A DNA stretch of 11,001 nucleotides, from assembly GCA_002729275.1 (NCBI GenBank), contig PBTP01000056.1, positions 4,396 through 15,396 on the forward strand, written 5' to 3'. The notes under the pieces are model-generated. The model searched no databases. It saw only the letters and a program-made list of their open reading frames with translations, and had not been told where the DNA came from. Of this stretch, positions 1-10,317 are shown piece after piece. A program made the position numbers and the translations under genes. The stretch's first letter is position 1. The number at the start of each line of letters is the position of its first letter. The stretch is from Roseibacillus sp. Its GTDB lineage: Bacteria; Verrucomicrobiota; Verrucomicrobiia; Verrucomicrobiales; Akkermansiaceae.

Positions 1-27
1 TTTCGTTTCCATTCCCCCTCTTTCCTC

Positions 28-594
28 ATGCCCCTCGATAACATTCTGGTCCTCGCAGCAGCGGCTGCGACTGAAGCCGAAGGCGGCAACGTTGCCTCCG
101 AGATCTTTAACACGTTCAAGATTTACCCGGTTACCTTCGCCTGCCAGCTGCTCAACTTCCTCATTGTTTGTGCGGTGTTGAAGAAGTTTGCCTATGGCCC
201 GGTGAGGGAAATGCTGGATGCTCGGAAAAAGAGAATCGCGGATGGCGAAGCCAAGCTTGCAGAGATTGAGAAGCAGATTGCGGAGAGTGAGCAACGCACC
301 CAGGAGGCGGTTCAAGAGGCCAACGAGCGAGCTAAGCGCTTGATTGACGAGGCAAAGGAAAGTGCGATTGTCTTGGGTGATAAAAAGACTCAGGAAGCCT
401 CCGCGGAGGCCAAGGGGATTATTGCCAAGGCTGAAGAAGCAGCCCGTGGTGAGAAGGAAAAAATGCATTCGGATCTCAAGCGGGAGTTTGGCCGGTTGGT
501 TGCGAACACCACCGCTCAGGTGACTGGCAAGGTTCTCAATGACGACGACCAGCAGCGAATCAACGAAGAGGCCATGGCCGAAGTTGAAAGCTAG
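28..594 (+). CDS. atpF: F-type ATP synthase subunit b
   Basis: This is the peripheral stalk subunit of Fo, which anchors the F1 head to the membrane through delta. The 188-residue protein has a hydrophobic membrane segment at about residues 33-53, preceded by an Ala-rich N-terminal extension of about 30 residues (LVLAAAAATEAE). A long charged alpha-helical stretch from about 56 to 165, rich in A, E, K and R, forms the dimeric stalk. The sequence KKFAYGPVREMLDARKKRI just after the membrane segment is the usual b-subunit junction. It is the first complete gene of the visible operon, 18 nt ahead of atpH; a and c are expected upstream of the window. The start is the only ATG that retains the N-terminal extension. 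There is no Shine-Dalgarno site and the 27 nt before the ATG are almost all C and T. The extension could be a cleaved leader or a periplasmic tail; the sequence does not decide this. Confidence 0.95.
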   Translation: MPLDNILVLAAAAATEAEGGNVASEIFNTFKIYPVTFACQLLNFLIVCAVLKKFAYGPVREMLDARKKRIADGEAKLAEIEKQIAESEQRTQEAVQEANERAKRLIDEAKESAIVLGDKKTQEASAEAKGIIAKAEEAARGEKEKMHSDLKREFGRLVANTTAQVTGKVLNDDDQQRINEEAMAEVES

Positions 595-612
595 CAGACG
601 GTTTTTACTACG

Positions 613-1005
613 ATGAAAATTTCCCGCGAAGCATCGACCACTGCCCGACGAGCCTTCCGCATGTGCGTTGAAGGAGACCGGGTAGTCGATGAGAAGCTGC
701 GGCGGGTCTTTAAGAAAGTCGCGGAATCCAAGCCGCGCGGCTGGCAGGCCATTTTGCACGAGCTCAAAAGGCTGATCCGGCTTGAGATGGAGCGGCGGCA
801 GGTCCTTGTCGAGAGCGCCAACACTCTGGATGACTCGTCCAAGGGCAGGGTCCAAGACAGCCTCTCCCGCCAATATGGCGATGATCTCACTTTCGAGTTC
901 AAGGTCACCCCGGAACTTCTCGGCGGCATGCGGGTGCGTGTTGGCAACGATGTGTGGGACGGCAGCGTCAAGGCCCGCTTGGACCGTCTCTCGAACTCTT
1001 TTTAA
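613..1005 (+). CDS. atpH: F-type ATP synthase subunit delta (short form)
   Basis: Delta links the top of the alpha3beta3 head to the b stalk. The C-terminal third is diagnostic: VTPELLGGMRVRVGNDVWDG followed by SVKARLDRL matches the family's G-G-x-x-x-R-x-G-x-x-x-x-D-G-S-x-x-x-x-L-x-x-L pattern. The first helix (ARRAFRMCVEG, about residues 12-22) fits the start of the N-terminal bundle that binds alpha. At 130 residues it is about 45-50 shorter than the usual 175-180, and the missing part lies in the N-terminal helical bundle. It cannot be extended, because atpF ends only 18 nt upstream. The reading frame is intact and the order b-delta-alpha is canonical, so it is probably a functional compact delta rather than a pseudogene. 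There is no Shine-Dalgarno site. The gap to atpA is 45 nt. Confidence 0.9.
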   Translation: MKISREASTTARRAFRMCVEGDRVVDEKLRRVFKKVAESKPRGWQAILHELKRLIRLEMERRQVLVESANTLDDSSKGRVQDSLSRQYGDDLTFEFKVTPELLGGMRVRVGNDVWDGSVKARLDRLSNSF

Positions 1006-1050
1006 TTACTCTCTAACTTACCTTCTCTCTCAAACTCAATTCCCACTGTC

Positions 1051-2583
1051 ATGAGCAACATCCTACAGGAACTGGAACAGGAAATCGCAAACGTCTCCGC
1101 GGGGGTCGCCAAGACCAACGTTGGGACCGTTCGGGAAATCGGCGATGGCGTCGCCAAGGTCGAGGGCCTCAGCGAGGTGCAGCTGAATGAGATGATAGAG
1201 TTCCCAGGAAATCTCTTTGGCTTGGCCCTCAACCTCGAGGAAGGCGAGGTGGGAGTCGTGATGCTCGGTGAATCAAGGCATATTGCTGAAGGAGATGAGT
1301 GCCACACCACCGGCAAGCTTCTCTCTGTGCCGGTAGGCAAAGGGCTCCTTGGACGCGTGGTGGATGCCCTAGGGCGTCCGGTGGATGGCAAGGGAGACGT
1401 CCAGTCCGATGATAGCTACCCTGTCGAAAAAATTGCTCCCGGGATCATTAAGAGAAAGTCAGTGAGCGTGCCGGTCCAGACCGGGATTGCCGCAATTGAT
1501 GCGATGATCCCCATTGGTCGGGGACAGCGAGAACTCATTATTGGTGACCGCTCCACCGGGAAGACCACCATTGCAGTGGATACGATCATTGCTCAGGCCC
1601 AGCAGAATAAGGCCGCAAAGGAAGGGAGCTTGAAGAATCATAAGCCTCTCTACTGCGTCTACGTGGCCATCGGGCAGAAGCAGTCCAGTATTGCCCGGAC
1701 GATCGCGACCCTTGAGAAGGCTGGGGCAATGGAGAATACCATTGTGGTTGCCGCCGCGGCCTCGGATTCCGCCACCAATCAGTTCCTTGCGCCTTACTCA
1801 GGCTGCGCGATGGCGGAATACCTCATGGATCAGGGAGAAGACGTCCTGATCGTGTATGATGATCTCTCCAAGCAGGCGGTCGCTTACCGTCAGGTGTCGC
1901 TCGTGCTCCGCCGTCCATCCGGCCGGGAGGCCTACCCAGGAGATGTGTTTTACCTGCACAGCCGTCTGCTAGAGCGCTCGGCCCGCCTCTCTGACGCGGA
2001 GGGCGGAGGTTCCATCACGGCGCTTCCTATCATCGAGACTCAGGCAGGGGACGTCTCGGCCTACATCCCAACCAACGTGATTTCGATCACAGATGGCCAG
2101 ATCTTCCTCGAAACAGATTTGTTCTATCAAGGCATCCGACCCGCAATTTCTGTGGGCCTTTCTGTCTCGAGGGTTGGTTCTGCAGCGCAGACCAAGGCGA
2201 TTAAGAAGGTGTCCGGAACAACCAAGCTCGATCTGGCTCAGTTTCGGGAGCTTCAGGCCTTCGCCCAGTTCGGTTCGGACCTCGATGATGCAACCAAAGC
2301 CAAGATTGAGCGAGGTGAGCGCATCGTGGAGCTCTTCAAGCAGAACCAGTATAGCCCCATGGGGCTCGATCTAGAGGTGGCCATTCTATGGGCCATGCAG
2401 AATGGGTATTTCGATGACGTGGAGGTGAAGAGAATCAAGGAATGTCAGGAGCGGCTTGAGGAGTTTCTCTCCACCCGGAAGCAGGATCTCCTGCAGCTGA
2501 TTCTGGATGAAAAGGCTCTTACGGATGACGTCGTCAGCGGACTGGAGACAGCCCTCAAGGATTTCAAGGCCGCATGGAGCTAA
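1051..2583 (+). CDS. atpA: F-type ATP synthase subunit alpha
   Basis: This is the non-catalytic nucleotide-binding subunit of the F1 alpha3beta3 ring. At 510 residues it has the normal length. The N-terminal beta-barrel covers about residues 25-95. The nucleotide-binding domain has the Walker A loop GDRSTGKT at 165-172 and a Walker B strand VLIVYDD ending at 270-271. The arginine finger that reaches the catalytic beta site is R374 in [10 protein letters not shown]. The C-terminal helical domain runs from about 385. The usual Walker A sequence in alpha is GDRQTGKT; the Gln is Ser here (S168). The start ATGAGCAACATCCTACAGGA fits family N-termini and follows a leader of C/T runs without a Shine-Dalgarno site. 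The gene is followed by a 75-nt gap before atpG, in which no terminator is visible. Confidence 0.98.
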   Translation: MSNILQELEQEIANVSAGVAKTNVGTVREIGDGVAKVEGLSEVQLNEMIEFPGNLFGLALNLEEGEVGVVMLGESRHIAEGDECHTTGKLLSVPVGKGLLGRVVDALGRPVDGKGDVQSDDSYPVEKIAPGIIKRKSVSVPVQTGIAAIDAMIPIGRGQRELIIGDRSTGKTTIAVDTIIAQAQQNKAAKEGSLKNHKPLYCVYVAIGQKQSSIARTIATLEKAGAMENTIVVAAAASDSATNQFLAPYSGCAMAEYLMDQGEDVLIVYDDLSKQAVAYRQVSLVLRRPSGREAYPGDVFYLHSRLLERSARLSDAEGGGSITALPIIETQAGDVSAYIPTNVISITDGQIFLETDLFYQGIRPAISVGLSVSRVGSAAQTKAIKKVSGTTKLDLAQFRELQAFAQFGSDLDDATKAKIERGERIVELFKQNQYSPMGLDLEVAILWAMQNGYFDDVEVKRIKECQERLEEFLSTRKQDLLQLILDEKALTDDVVSGLETALKDFKAAWS

Positions 2584-2658
2584 GTATTTCCGATGCGTCC
2601 TCTCGCCTGCTTAAACAATAGCAAACTGAGACAGAAAAAGATTACGGTTAACTGAAGA

Positions 2659-5071
<2,413 letters not shown>

Positions 5072-5116
5072 GGACGCTGAAAGGTCTCACCAAGGATACC
5101 AGACTCCGGTTAGCAA

Positions 5117-5533
5117 ATGCCATTACTCCTCGAAATTGTTACCCCCCAACGGAAGTTCTTTTCCGGTGAGGTGGAAAATATCTATCTTCCGGGAACGGAG
5201 GGAGAGCTGGGAGCCCTGCCCGGACACGCTCCGCTGGTGACCGGCGTGAATCCCGGAGAATTGCGTTATACGGTTGATGGAAAAGTAGAGGAGCTTGCCG
5301 TTGGTTCCGGCTTCGCAGAGGTCACCCAGGAAAAGATCACCATTCTTGCCGATCTGGCGGTGACCGATAGTGAGATCGACGAGAAAAAGGTGGAGGAGGC
5401 CATGAAGCGGGCCGAGGAGGCTCTTGCGAATATCGATGGATCTGACGACGCGGAGGAGGTGGCAGCGATCCAAGCCTCGATCTCGAAGTCGATGGCTCAG
5501 TTGAATTTGAAGCGGAAACGCCGGCGCATCTAG
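5117..5533 (+). CDS. atpC: F-type ATP synthase subunit epsilon
   Basis: Epsilon is the rotor-foot subunit that binds gamma and the c-ring and can inhibit ATP hydrolysis through its C-terminal helices. The 138-residue protein has the N-terminal beta-sandwich (about 1-85) with the family signature GELGALPGHAPLVTGVNPGE at 29-48. A C-terminal helical hairpin follows (about 86-130), with a very basic tail, KRKRRRI. It is the last gene of the ATP synthase operon. The start ATGCCATTACTCC gives the normal N-terminus (MPLLLEIVTPQRKFFSGEV). The nearest purine run (aagga at about 5091) is too far upstream to act as a ribosome-binding site. Confidence 0.95.
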   Translation: MPLLLEIVTPQRKFFSGEVENIYLPGTEGELGALPGHAPLVTGVNPGELRYTVDGKVEELAVGSGFAEVTQEKITILADLAVTDSEIDEKKVEEAMKRAEEALANIDGSDDAEEVAAIQASISKSMAQLNLKRKRRRI

Positions 5534-5548
5534 CGAGGGCTCGGGGCA

Positions 5549-5656
5549 TGAGCTTGGCAGGGAGTTGTTCACAAGTTGCCAAGAAAACTCAGGTTTTGTG
5601 ACTTTAAGGTGTCTTTTTATCGGGCTGAGCTTGACCCCGGGGCGGGGGCTTGGCAG
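5549..5656 (+). promoter_or_regulatory. carB leader with two direct and one inverted copy of CTTGGCA
   Basis: The 153-nt gap between atpC and carB holds GCTTGGCAG at 5552-5560 and again at 5648-5656, with the inverted copy TGCCAAG at 5577-5583. The inverted copy can pair with the first direct copy (7-bp stem) or with the second, so two mutually exclusive hairpins are possible. TGAGCTTG is also repeated (5549-5556 and 5626-5633). A T5 run lies at 5614-5618 and a perfect CCCCGGGG palindrome at 5635-5642. TTGACC at 5631-5636 resembles a -35 box, but only a poor -10 (around cagtaa, 5654-5659) follows. The region could combine the end of the atp operon with the promoter or attenuator of carB. It is not a classical terminator, because no T-run directly follows a strong stem. 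Confidence 0.35.
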
Positions 5657-5686
5657 TAAAACGAAAGTTTAGGCCAGACAAGCCGA

Positions 5687-8600
5687 ATGCCAAAGGACAA
5701 GAGCCTGCAAAAAATCCTGTTAATTGGGTCGGGACCGATCGTGATCGGTCAGGGGTGTGAATTTGACTACTCCGGGACGCAAGCGTGTAAGGCGTTGAGG
5801 GAAGAGGGTTACGAAGTAGTTCTGGTGAACTCCAATCCGGCCACCATCATGACCGATCCGGAGTTTGCGGACCGGACCTATATTGAACCGATTACCCCTG
5901 AGGTCATTCGGAAGATTATTGAGAAGGAGAAGCCGGACGCTCTCCTGCCTACCCTTGGGGGACAGACAGCCCTCAATGCCTCCATGGACCTCTGGCACAG
6001 TGGAGCTCTTGAGGAGCTCAACGTCCGCATGATCGGGGCTAATGCTGATGCTATCGCCAAGGGGGAGGACCGATTGCTTTTCAAGGAGGCCATGCTGAAG
6101 ATTGGTCTCGACCTTCCACAGTCTGGCGTTGTCCATACCATGGAGGATGCACGACGGGTTGCGGTAGAGATTGGAACGTTCCCTCTCATTATCCGTCCCG
6201 CCTATACTCTTGGAGGCAGTGGAGGAGGGATTGCCTATAACAAGGAGGAGTTCGAAACGATCGTAGCGAGGGGATTAGATCTCTCTCCGGTAACCGAGGT
6301 CCTTGTCGAGGAGAGCCTTCTGGGATGGAAAGAGTACGAGATGGAGGTGATGCGTGACTGCGCGGATAACTGCGTAGTGATCTGTTCGATCGAGAACCTT
6401 GACCCCATGGGTGTGCATACCGGCGATTCCATCACGGTGGCACCGGCTCAGACCCTGAGTGACCGGGAATACCAGATCATGAGGGATCAATCCTTTGCGG
6501 TCATCCGTGAGATTGGCGTGGAGACCGGCGGTTCAAATATCCAATTTGCGGTGGATCCCGAAAATGGGCGGGTAGTGGTTATCGAAATGAACCCAAGAGT
6601 TTCCCGGTCCTCAGCGCTGGCTTCCAAGGCGACCGGATTCCCAATTGCAAAAATTGCAGCTAAACTCGCGGTCGGATATACCCTCGACGAACTCCCTAAC
6701 GATATCACCCGGGAGACTCCGGCCAGCTTTGAGCCTACGATTGATTACGTGGTCACCAAGGTTCCGCGCTTTACCTTCGAAAAGTTCCCTGCCGCCGATC
6801 CCGTCCTTACGACCCAGATGAAATCCGTGGGCGAGGCGATGAGCATTGGCCGGACTTTCAAGGAGAGCATGCAGAAAGCCCTCCGGTCTCTGGAAACAGG
6901 TCGCCATGGCTTCGGCTGGGATGGGAAGGATCCGGCGGATCCCTCCCGAGAGGACATTGAGCGTAAGTTGCATGTGCCCAACTGCGAACGGATTTACTGG
7001 ATAAAGGTTGCTTTTGAGCATGGCTGGAGTGTCGAAGACCTCTTTGAGGCTACCCAGATCGACCGCTGGTTTCTTGTGCACCTCAAGGAGATTGCGGACG
7101 AGGGAGCCAATCTGGCGGACCTTGACTTGCGCCGTGCGAAGAAGCTCGGCTTTTCTGATAAGCAGATCGCCCTTGCCCGGGGTGAGTCGGAGGATTCGGT
7201 CAGGGAGAAGAGGAAAGGGGTAGGCATTCTGCCAACCTACCGGCTGGTTGACACCTGTGCTGCGGAGTTTGAGGCTTACACTCCCTATTATTATTCGACC
7301 TATGGGGACGAAAACGAAGCCCGGAACTCCGATAAGAAAAAGATTATCATCCTCGGAGGAGGACCCAACAGGATTGGGCAGGGGATTGAATTTGATTACT
7401 GTTGTGTCCACGCCTCCTTCGCCCTGAAGGAACTTGGTTACGAGACGGTTATAGTTAACTCGAATCCGGAGACCGTTTCCACGGACTACGACACGAGTGA
7501 CAAGCTGTTTTTTGAGCCGCTTACCCTGGAGGACGTCCTCAACATCTGCGACCAGGAAAAGCCCGATGGGGTCATCGTTCAATTTGGAGGCCAGACGCCT
7601 CTCAACCTCGCGGCAGATCTGGAACGACATGGAGTCCCAATCATTGGAACCTCACCCAATTCCATCGAGCTGGCCGAGGATCGGAAGCATTTTTCGGCGC
7701 TACTTGACGATCTGGGCTTGCAGCAGGCCGAGGCGGGGACAGCTGTCTCCGAGGACGAAGCCGTCGAGGTTGCTAGTAGAATCGGATATCCCGTGCTGGT
7801 GCGCCCCTCCTTCGTGCTGGGTGGGCGGGCTATGATGATCGTATACGATGATGATGAGCTGCGCCGATACATGCGGGAAGCGGTTGATGCCTCTCCGGAG
7901 CGGCCGGTGCTTGTAGACCGCTTCCTTGATGGGGCTACCGAGGTGGACGTTGATTGTATCTCCGATGGCGAGAACACGGTTGTGGGAGCTATCATGCAGC
8001 ACATTGAGCATGCAGGGGTTCATTCTGGAGACTCGGCCTGTGTCATTCCTCCTTTCAGCCTGGGAGAGAAGATTGAGGGTGAGATTGAAGAAGCCGCGAT
8101 CAGCCTTGCAAGAGAATTGAAGGTCAAGGGCCTCATGAATATCCAGTTTGCCGTCAAGGATGGAGAGCTCTACGTCATCGAGGTCAATCCAAGGGCTTCC
8201 CGCACGGTTCCTTTTGTCTCGAAGGCAATCGGGGTTCCACTGGCTAAAATCGCGGCCAAGATCATGGTAGGAGAGAAACTTCCTGATCTAGGGCTTACCG
8301 AGCGTATTGTGCCTGCTCACTATAACGTCAAGGAGGCGGTCTTTCCGTGGCCTCGATTCCCTGGCATCGACATTGTTCTTGGACCCGAGATGAAGTCCAC
8401 GGGAGAGGTGATGGGCATTGATGAGGACCTCGGGATGGCCTACGCAAAGAGCCAGATCAGCGCATTCAATCCGCTTCCCATGGAGGGAAATGTCTTCATC
8501 TCGGTAAGTGACCGTGACAAGGCGGAGGCAATCACTATCGCTTCACAATTCGTTGAAGCAGGGTTCACCCTTTTCGCCACCGGGGGAACTCACCGTGCCT

Positions 8601-8878
8601 TGGAGGAAGCTGGAGTTACTGCCCAGCGTCTCTACAAACTCGCTGAAAGGAAGCGGCCGAACGTTCTGGATATGATGAAAAACGGGGAGATCCAGTTTGT
8701 GGTGAATACTCCAAGTAGTCATGAATCAAGGGAGGATGAGGTAGTTATCCGGAGCACCGCAGTGGCAAACAAGGTTAGCCTTTGCACGAATCTTTCTGCG
8801 GCTGACGCAAGTGTGAAGGCAATCCGCTCTCTGCAGCAACGGGAGTTCAAGGTGAAGCCTCTTCAGGAATACTATTAG
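5687..8878 (+). CDS. carB: Carbamoyl phosphate synthetase, large (ammonia-using) subunit
   Basis: CarB makes carbamoyl phosphate from bicarbonate, glutamine-derived ammonia and two ATP, for pyrimidine and arginine synthesis. At 1063 residues it is full length. The carboxyphosphate half (about 1-400) has [20 protein letters not shown], the ATP-grasp glycine loop [11 protein letters not shown] (171-181) and the metal ligand segment [11 protein letters not shown] (299-309). The oligomerisation domain is about 400-548. The carbamoyl phosphate half repeats the pattern with [19 protein letters not shown] (555-573), [15 protein letters not shown] (706-720) and [10 protein letters not shown] (831-840). 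The C-terminal MGS-like regulatory domain (about 934-1055) includes [14 protein letters not shown]. carA, the glutaminase subunit, is not adjacent and must be elsewhere in the genome. The gene is separated from atpC by a repeat-rich leader, so it is probably transcribed independently. No Shine-Dalgarno site is visible. Confidence 0.98.
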   Translation: MPKDKSLQKILLIGSGPIVIGQGCEFDYSGTQACKALREEGYEVVLVNSNPATIMTDPEFADRTYIEPITPEVIRKIIEKEKPDALLPTLGGQTALNASMDLWHSGALEELNVRMIGANADAIAKGEDRLLFKEAMLKIGLDLPQSGVVHTMEDARRVAVEIGTFPLIIRPAYTLGGSGGGIAYNKEEFETIVARGLDLSPVTEVLVEESLLGWKEYEMEVMRDCADNCVVICSIENLDPMGVHTGDSITVAPAQTLSDREYQIMRDQSFAVIREIGVETGGSNIQFAVDPENGRVVVIEMNPRVSRSSALASKATGFPIAKIAAKLAVGYTLDELPNDITRETPASFEPTIDYVVTKVPRFTFEKFPAADPVLTTQMKSVGEAMSIGRTFKESMQKALRSLETGRHGFGWDGKDPADPSREDIERKLHVPNCERIYWIKVAFEHGWSVEDLFEATQIDRWFLVHLKEIADEGANLADLDLRRAKKLGFSDKQIALARGESEDSVREKRKGVGILPTYRLVDTCAAEFEAYTPYYYSTYGDENEARNSDKKKIIILGGGPNRIGQGIEFDYCCVHASFALKELGYETVIVNSNPETVSTDYDTSDKLFFEPLTLEDVLNICDQEKPDGVIVQFGGQTPLNLAADLERHGVPIIGTSPNSIELAEDRKHFSALLDDLGLQQAEAGTAVSEDEAVEVASRIGYPVLVRPSFVLGGRAMMIVYDDDELRRYMREAVDASPERPVLVDRFLDGATEVDVDCISDGENTVVGAIMQHIEHAGVHSGDSACVIPPFSLGEKIEGEIEEAAISLARELKVKGLMNIQFAVKDGELYVIEVNPRASRTVPFVSKAIGVPLAKIAAKIMVGEKLPDLGLTERIVPAHYNVKEAVFPWPRFPGIDIVLGPEMKSTGEVMGIDEDLGMAYAKSQISAFNPLPMEGNVFISVSDRDKAEAITIASQFVEAGFTLFATGGTHRALEEAGVTAQRLYKLAERKRPNVLDMMKNGEIQFVVNTPSSHESREDEVVIRSTAVANKVSLCTNLSAADASVKAIRSLQQREFKVKPLQEYY

Positions 8879-8894
8879 CGGACCGGGGAGGTCA

Positions 8895-8934
8895 GAGAGC
8901 CGCTTCAGGGGCCTTATCGGAAGTCCCGGCTCTC
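8895..8934. terminator. Possible bidirectional hairpin between convergent genes
   Basis: GAGAGCCG at 8895-8902 and CGGCTCTC at 8927-8934 form a perfect 8-bp stem. CTTC/GAAG (8903-8906 with 8920-8923) can extend it across a 3-nt bulge, leaving a 13-nt loop. It sits just past the carB stop and covers the last codons and stop of the opposite-strand gene, as expected for a shared terminator of convergent genes. Neither side has a T-run, so it may instead be a Rho-type stop or an RNA-stabilising hairpin. Confidence 0.35.
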
Positions 8935-9891
8935 CATGAACTCATACCAGTCCTTTTCCAAGGCCGCATCGTCTTCGTATCCGTAGACCTCCAGAAGAAT
9001 GGACTTGGTGATTTTTTCACCCTGGCGGGATCGTTCGATCAGCTTCTGGTATTTCGTGATATTTTCGTCCGTGCTTACAAGGAAGTAGGTCAGGGCAAAA
9101 ATATATCCGGACTGATTTGGAGTAAGGGAAAGAATCTGGGCATTACACACCGAGTCCAGAGCCTCTCGGATCTCTTTTCGGCACATTTTTTTGAGCGGAC
9201 TGGGCCATGGTTCGTTGGGCTCGAGGGTAGCTCCCCGTTTAAAATCTGCTTTTTCGTTCGCGTAGTAGGTTTTGAAATCAATGTAGTGAACCCGGCAGAG
9301 GCGAAAGATTCGGTGCTCCACGTAGTAGCCCCATCCGGCGCTCATCCAAAATGGCAGACCTCCTGACAGGCTCCGGCCCTTAAGGATTGTGGCTGCGGTG
9401 CCATGGACAAATACGGGGGTGAGATCGGTTCCACCCCCTGCTGAACGTTCGGGGTCTGCCTTACATAGTACCTGGTAGCGGGTCTCGGGATCGCCATAGT
9501 TGCGGGTAATCCTGCAGGATTGGAGCTGGTTCGCGTCCCATCCGCTGCGCTGCTGTTGTTGCTCAAGGATCGCAGTGTAATCGTGGCCCGAGCCAACGAG
9601 ATATACCGTGAAGCGGTAAGGGGCGGCGTCAGAGCCCGGAGCACCGCCTGGGGTCCTAAATTTGTTCTTACCGAAGTCTTCTTCAAGTCCGGGCATAACT
9701 CGGACGCACTCATCCCAAATCTTTTCCGCATAGCGACGGGCGGGATCATGGTTGGTCCCCTTTGCCCGTAGAGCAAAATGGTCGGTCAGGCGCTCCCGCC
9801 ATTCTAAATTCTTAAAGTGCTGATGCTGCGCGGATAACGTAGGAGCCGCCATTACCGCGGTCACATTGAGGAGGCAAACAACCTTAAGCAT
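8914..9891 (-). CDS. Secreted protein resembling a catalytically dead gluzincin (peptidase MA-like) domain
   Basis: No named family was recognised with certainty. The 325-residue product starts with a signal peptide (MLKVVCLLNVTAVMAAPTLSA, probable cleavage near residue 21), so it is probably exported. Residues 157-193 look like the active-site region of gluzincin peptidases, where HExxH is followed about 20 residues later by W-L-x-E-G-x-A-x-Y. Here the equivalents are VFVHGTAATIL (H163, G164, A167) and LPFWMSAGWGYYVEH (A185). Only the first His survives; the catalytic Glu, the second His and the third metal ligand are all replaced. Six cysteines after the signal peptide (62, 126, 143, 199, 237, 249) could form disulfides. 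The reading frame is intact, which argues for a retained non-enzymatic role rather than decay. It converges on carB and diverges from the small membrane protein gene. The start has no Shine-Dalgarno site. The peptidase link is by motif spacing only. Confidence 0.75.
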   Translation of the reverse strand: MLKVVCLLNVTAVMAAPTLSAQHQHFKNLEWRERLTDHFALRAKGTNHDPARRYAEKIWDECVRVMPGLEEDFGKNKFRTPGGAPGSDAAPYRFTVYLVGSGHDYTAILEQQQQRSGWDANQLQSCRITRNYGDPETRYQVLCKADPERSAGGGTDLTPVFVHGTAATILKGRSLSGGLPFWMSAGWGYYVEHRIFRLCRVHYIDFKTYYANEKADFKRGATLEPNEPWPSPLKKMCRKEIREALDSVCNAQILSLTPNQSGYIFALTYFLVSTDENITKYQKLIERSRQGEKITKSILLEVYGYEDDAALEKDWYEFMESRDFR

Positions 9892-9961
9892 ATCAAAAGG
9901 TATGCAGATCCTGTTCCGATCGCAACGTAGGAAGCCTTTTGAATCTCTTGGAACTAGTGAC

Positions 9962-10158
9962 TTTCAAGCCTCTTTCAGGCGGGCACCCACTTCGGATGTA
10001 GACCTGCTGATCGGAGCTGAGGCTCCGGGTAGTCCCCGGAGAAGAGGGTTACAGACACCCTGCCCGATGGGGGAGCGCTCTAATTCCCCTCAAGGAAACA
10101 TCTTTTCGAGTAGCGAGGAGTCGAATTGGGCCTATCGTCTCCGGGCGGAACAAAGCCC
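9962..10158. other. Hairpin-rich intergenic region, possible structured RNA or leader
   Basis: This is most of the 273-nt gap between two divergent genes. Perfect stems visible on the + strand are GCCT/AGGC (9968-9971 with 9977-9980) and CGGGCA/TGCCCG (9980-9985 with 10061-10066, enclosing about 75 nt). CGGAGC/GCTCCG (10012-10017 with 10022-10027) and CTCCGGG/CCCGGAG (10023-10029 with 10035-10041) overlap and so exclude one another. Further stems are AGGGT/ACCCT (10045-10049 with 10057-10061), GGGGA/TCCCC (10070-10074 with 10085-10089), TTCGA/TCGAA (10105-10109 with 10121-10125) and GGGC/GCCC (10143-10146 with 10155-10158), the last just 6 nt before the small gene's ATG. The strand is undecided: it could be the leader of the small + gene or of the - gene, or a separate RNA. 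No known riboswitch consensus fits convincingly. Confidence 0.35.
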
Positions 10159-10164
10159 TATTCC

Positions 10165-10299
10165 ATGAAGCATTCGGAGCATAGGAGCAAGAAAGAGGCC
10201 AGAGGTTTCCTTGGGGGTTTCTTCGTCGCCATAGCCATCGTAGGGCTCTACCTCGCTCTGCAGCTTTGGATTCTGCCCTCTGCGGGGATTCCTACCTGA
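10165..10299 (+). CDS. Small single-pass membrane protein, 44 residues
   Basis: A short frame that is easily missed reads MKHSEHRSKKEARG, then a hydrophobic segment (FLGGFFVAIAIVGLYLALQL, about residues 15-34), then WILPSAGIPT at the C-terminus, ending in TGA at 10297-10299. The layout, a basic cytoplasmic N-terminus, one membrane helix and a short Pro/Gly tail outside, follows the positive-inside rule and is unlikely to arise from random sequence. The opposite-strand frame over the same bases is polar and low in information, so it looks like a shadow. The gene follows the hairpin-rich region directly and has no Shine-Dalgarno site, like the other genes here. Its function is unknown. Proximity to azurin suggests a small accessory subunit of a respiratory membrane complex, but that is speculation. 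Confidence 0.7.
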   Translation: MKHSEHRSKKEARGFLGGFFVAIAIVGLYLALQLWILPSAGIPT

Positions 10300-10317
10300 C
10301 TTAGTGGCCAATGCCTT

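Noticed and set aside
5553..5583. Intrinsic terminator of the atp operon.
   Set aside because: The 7-bp stem has a long loop and is followed by aaaactcag, not by a T-run; the T5 run is 30 nt downstream.
6611..7630. Long (339-codon) minus-strand frame inside carB.
   Set aside because: carB is unmistakable on the plus strand; long antisense frames are common in GC-rich conserved genes.
9980..10080. Cobalamin riboswitch, tRNA or 6S RNA in the divergent intergenic region.
   Set aside because: GAAG plus a GGGT/ACCC stem and a CCCG string loosely recall a cobalamin core, and GGGTTACAG recalls 6S. The B12 box, tRNA arms and 6S length are all missing.
9902..10168. Open + frame (89 codons, or 101 from 9866) whose TGA overlaps the ATG of the small membrane protein gene (ATGA).
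   Set aside because: The translation is low-information (Ser, Arg and Pro rich, no hydrophobic pattern), lies over the hairpin-rich region and in its longer form overlaps the opposite gene's start. The ATGA overlap is probably chance, though translational coupling cannot be excluded.
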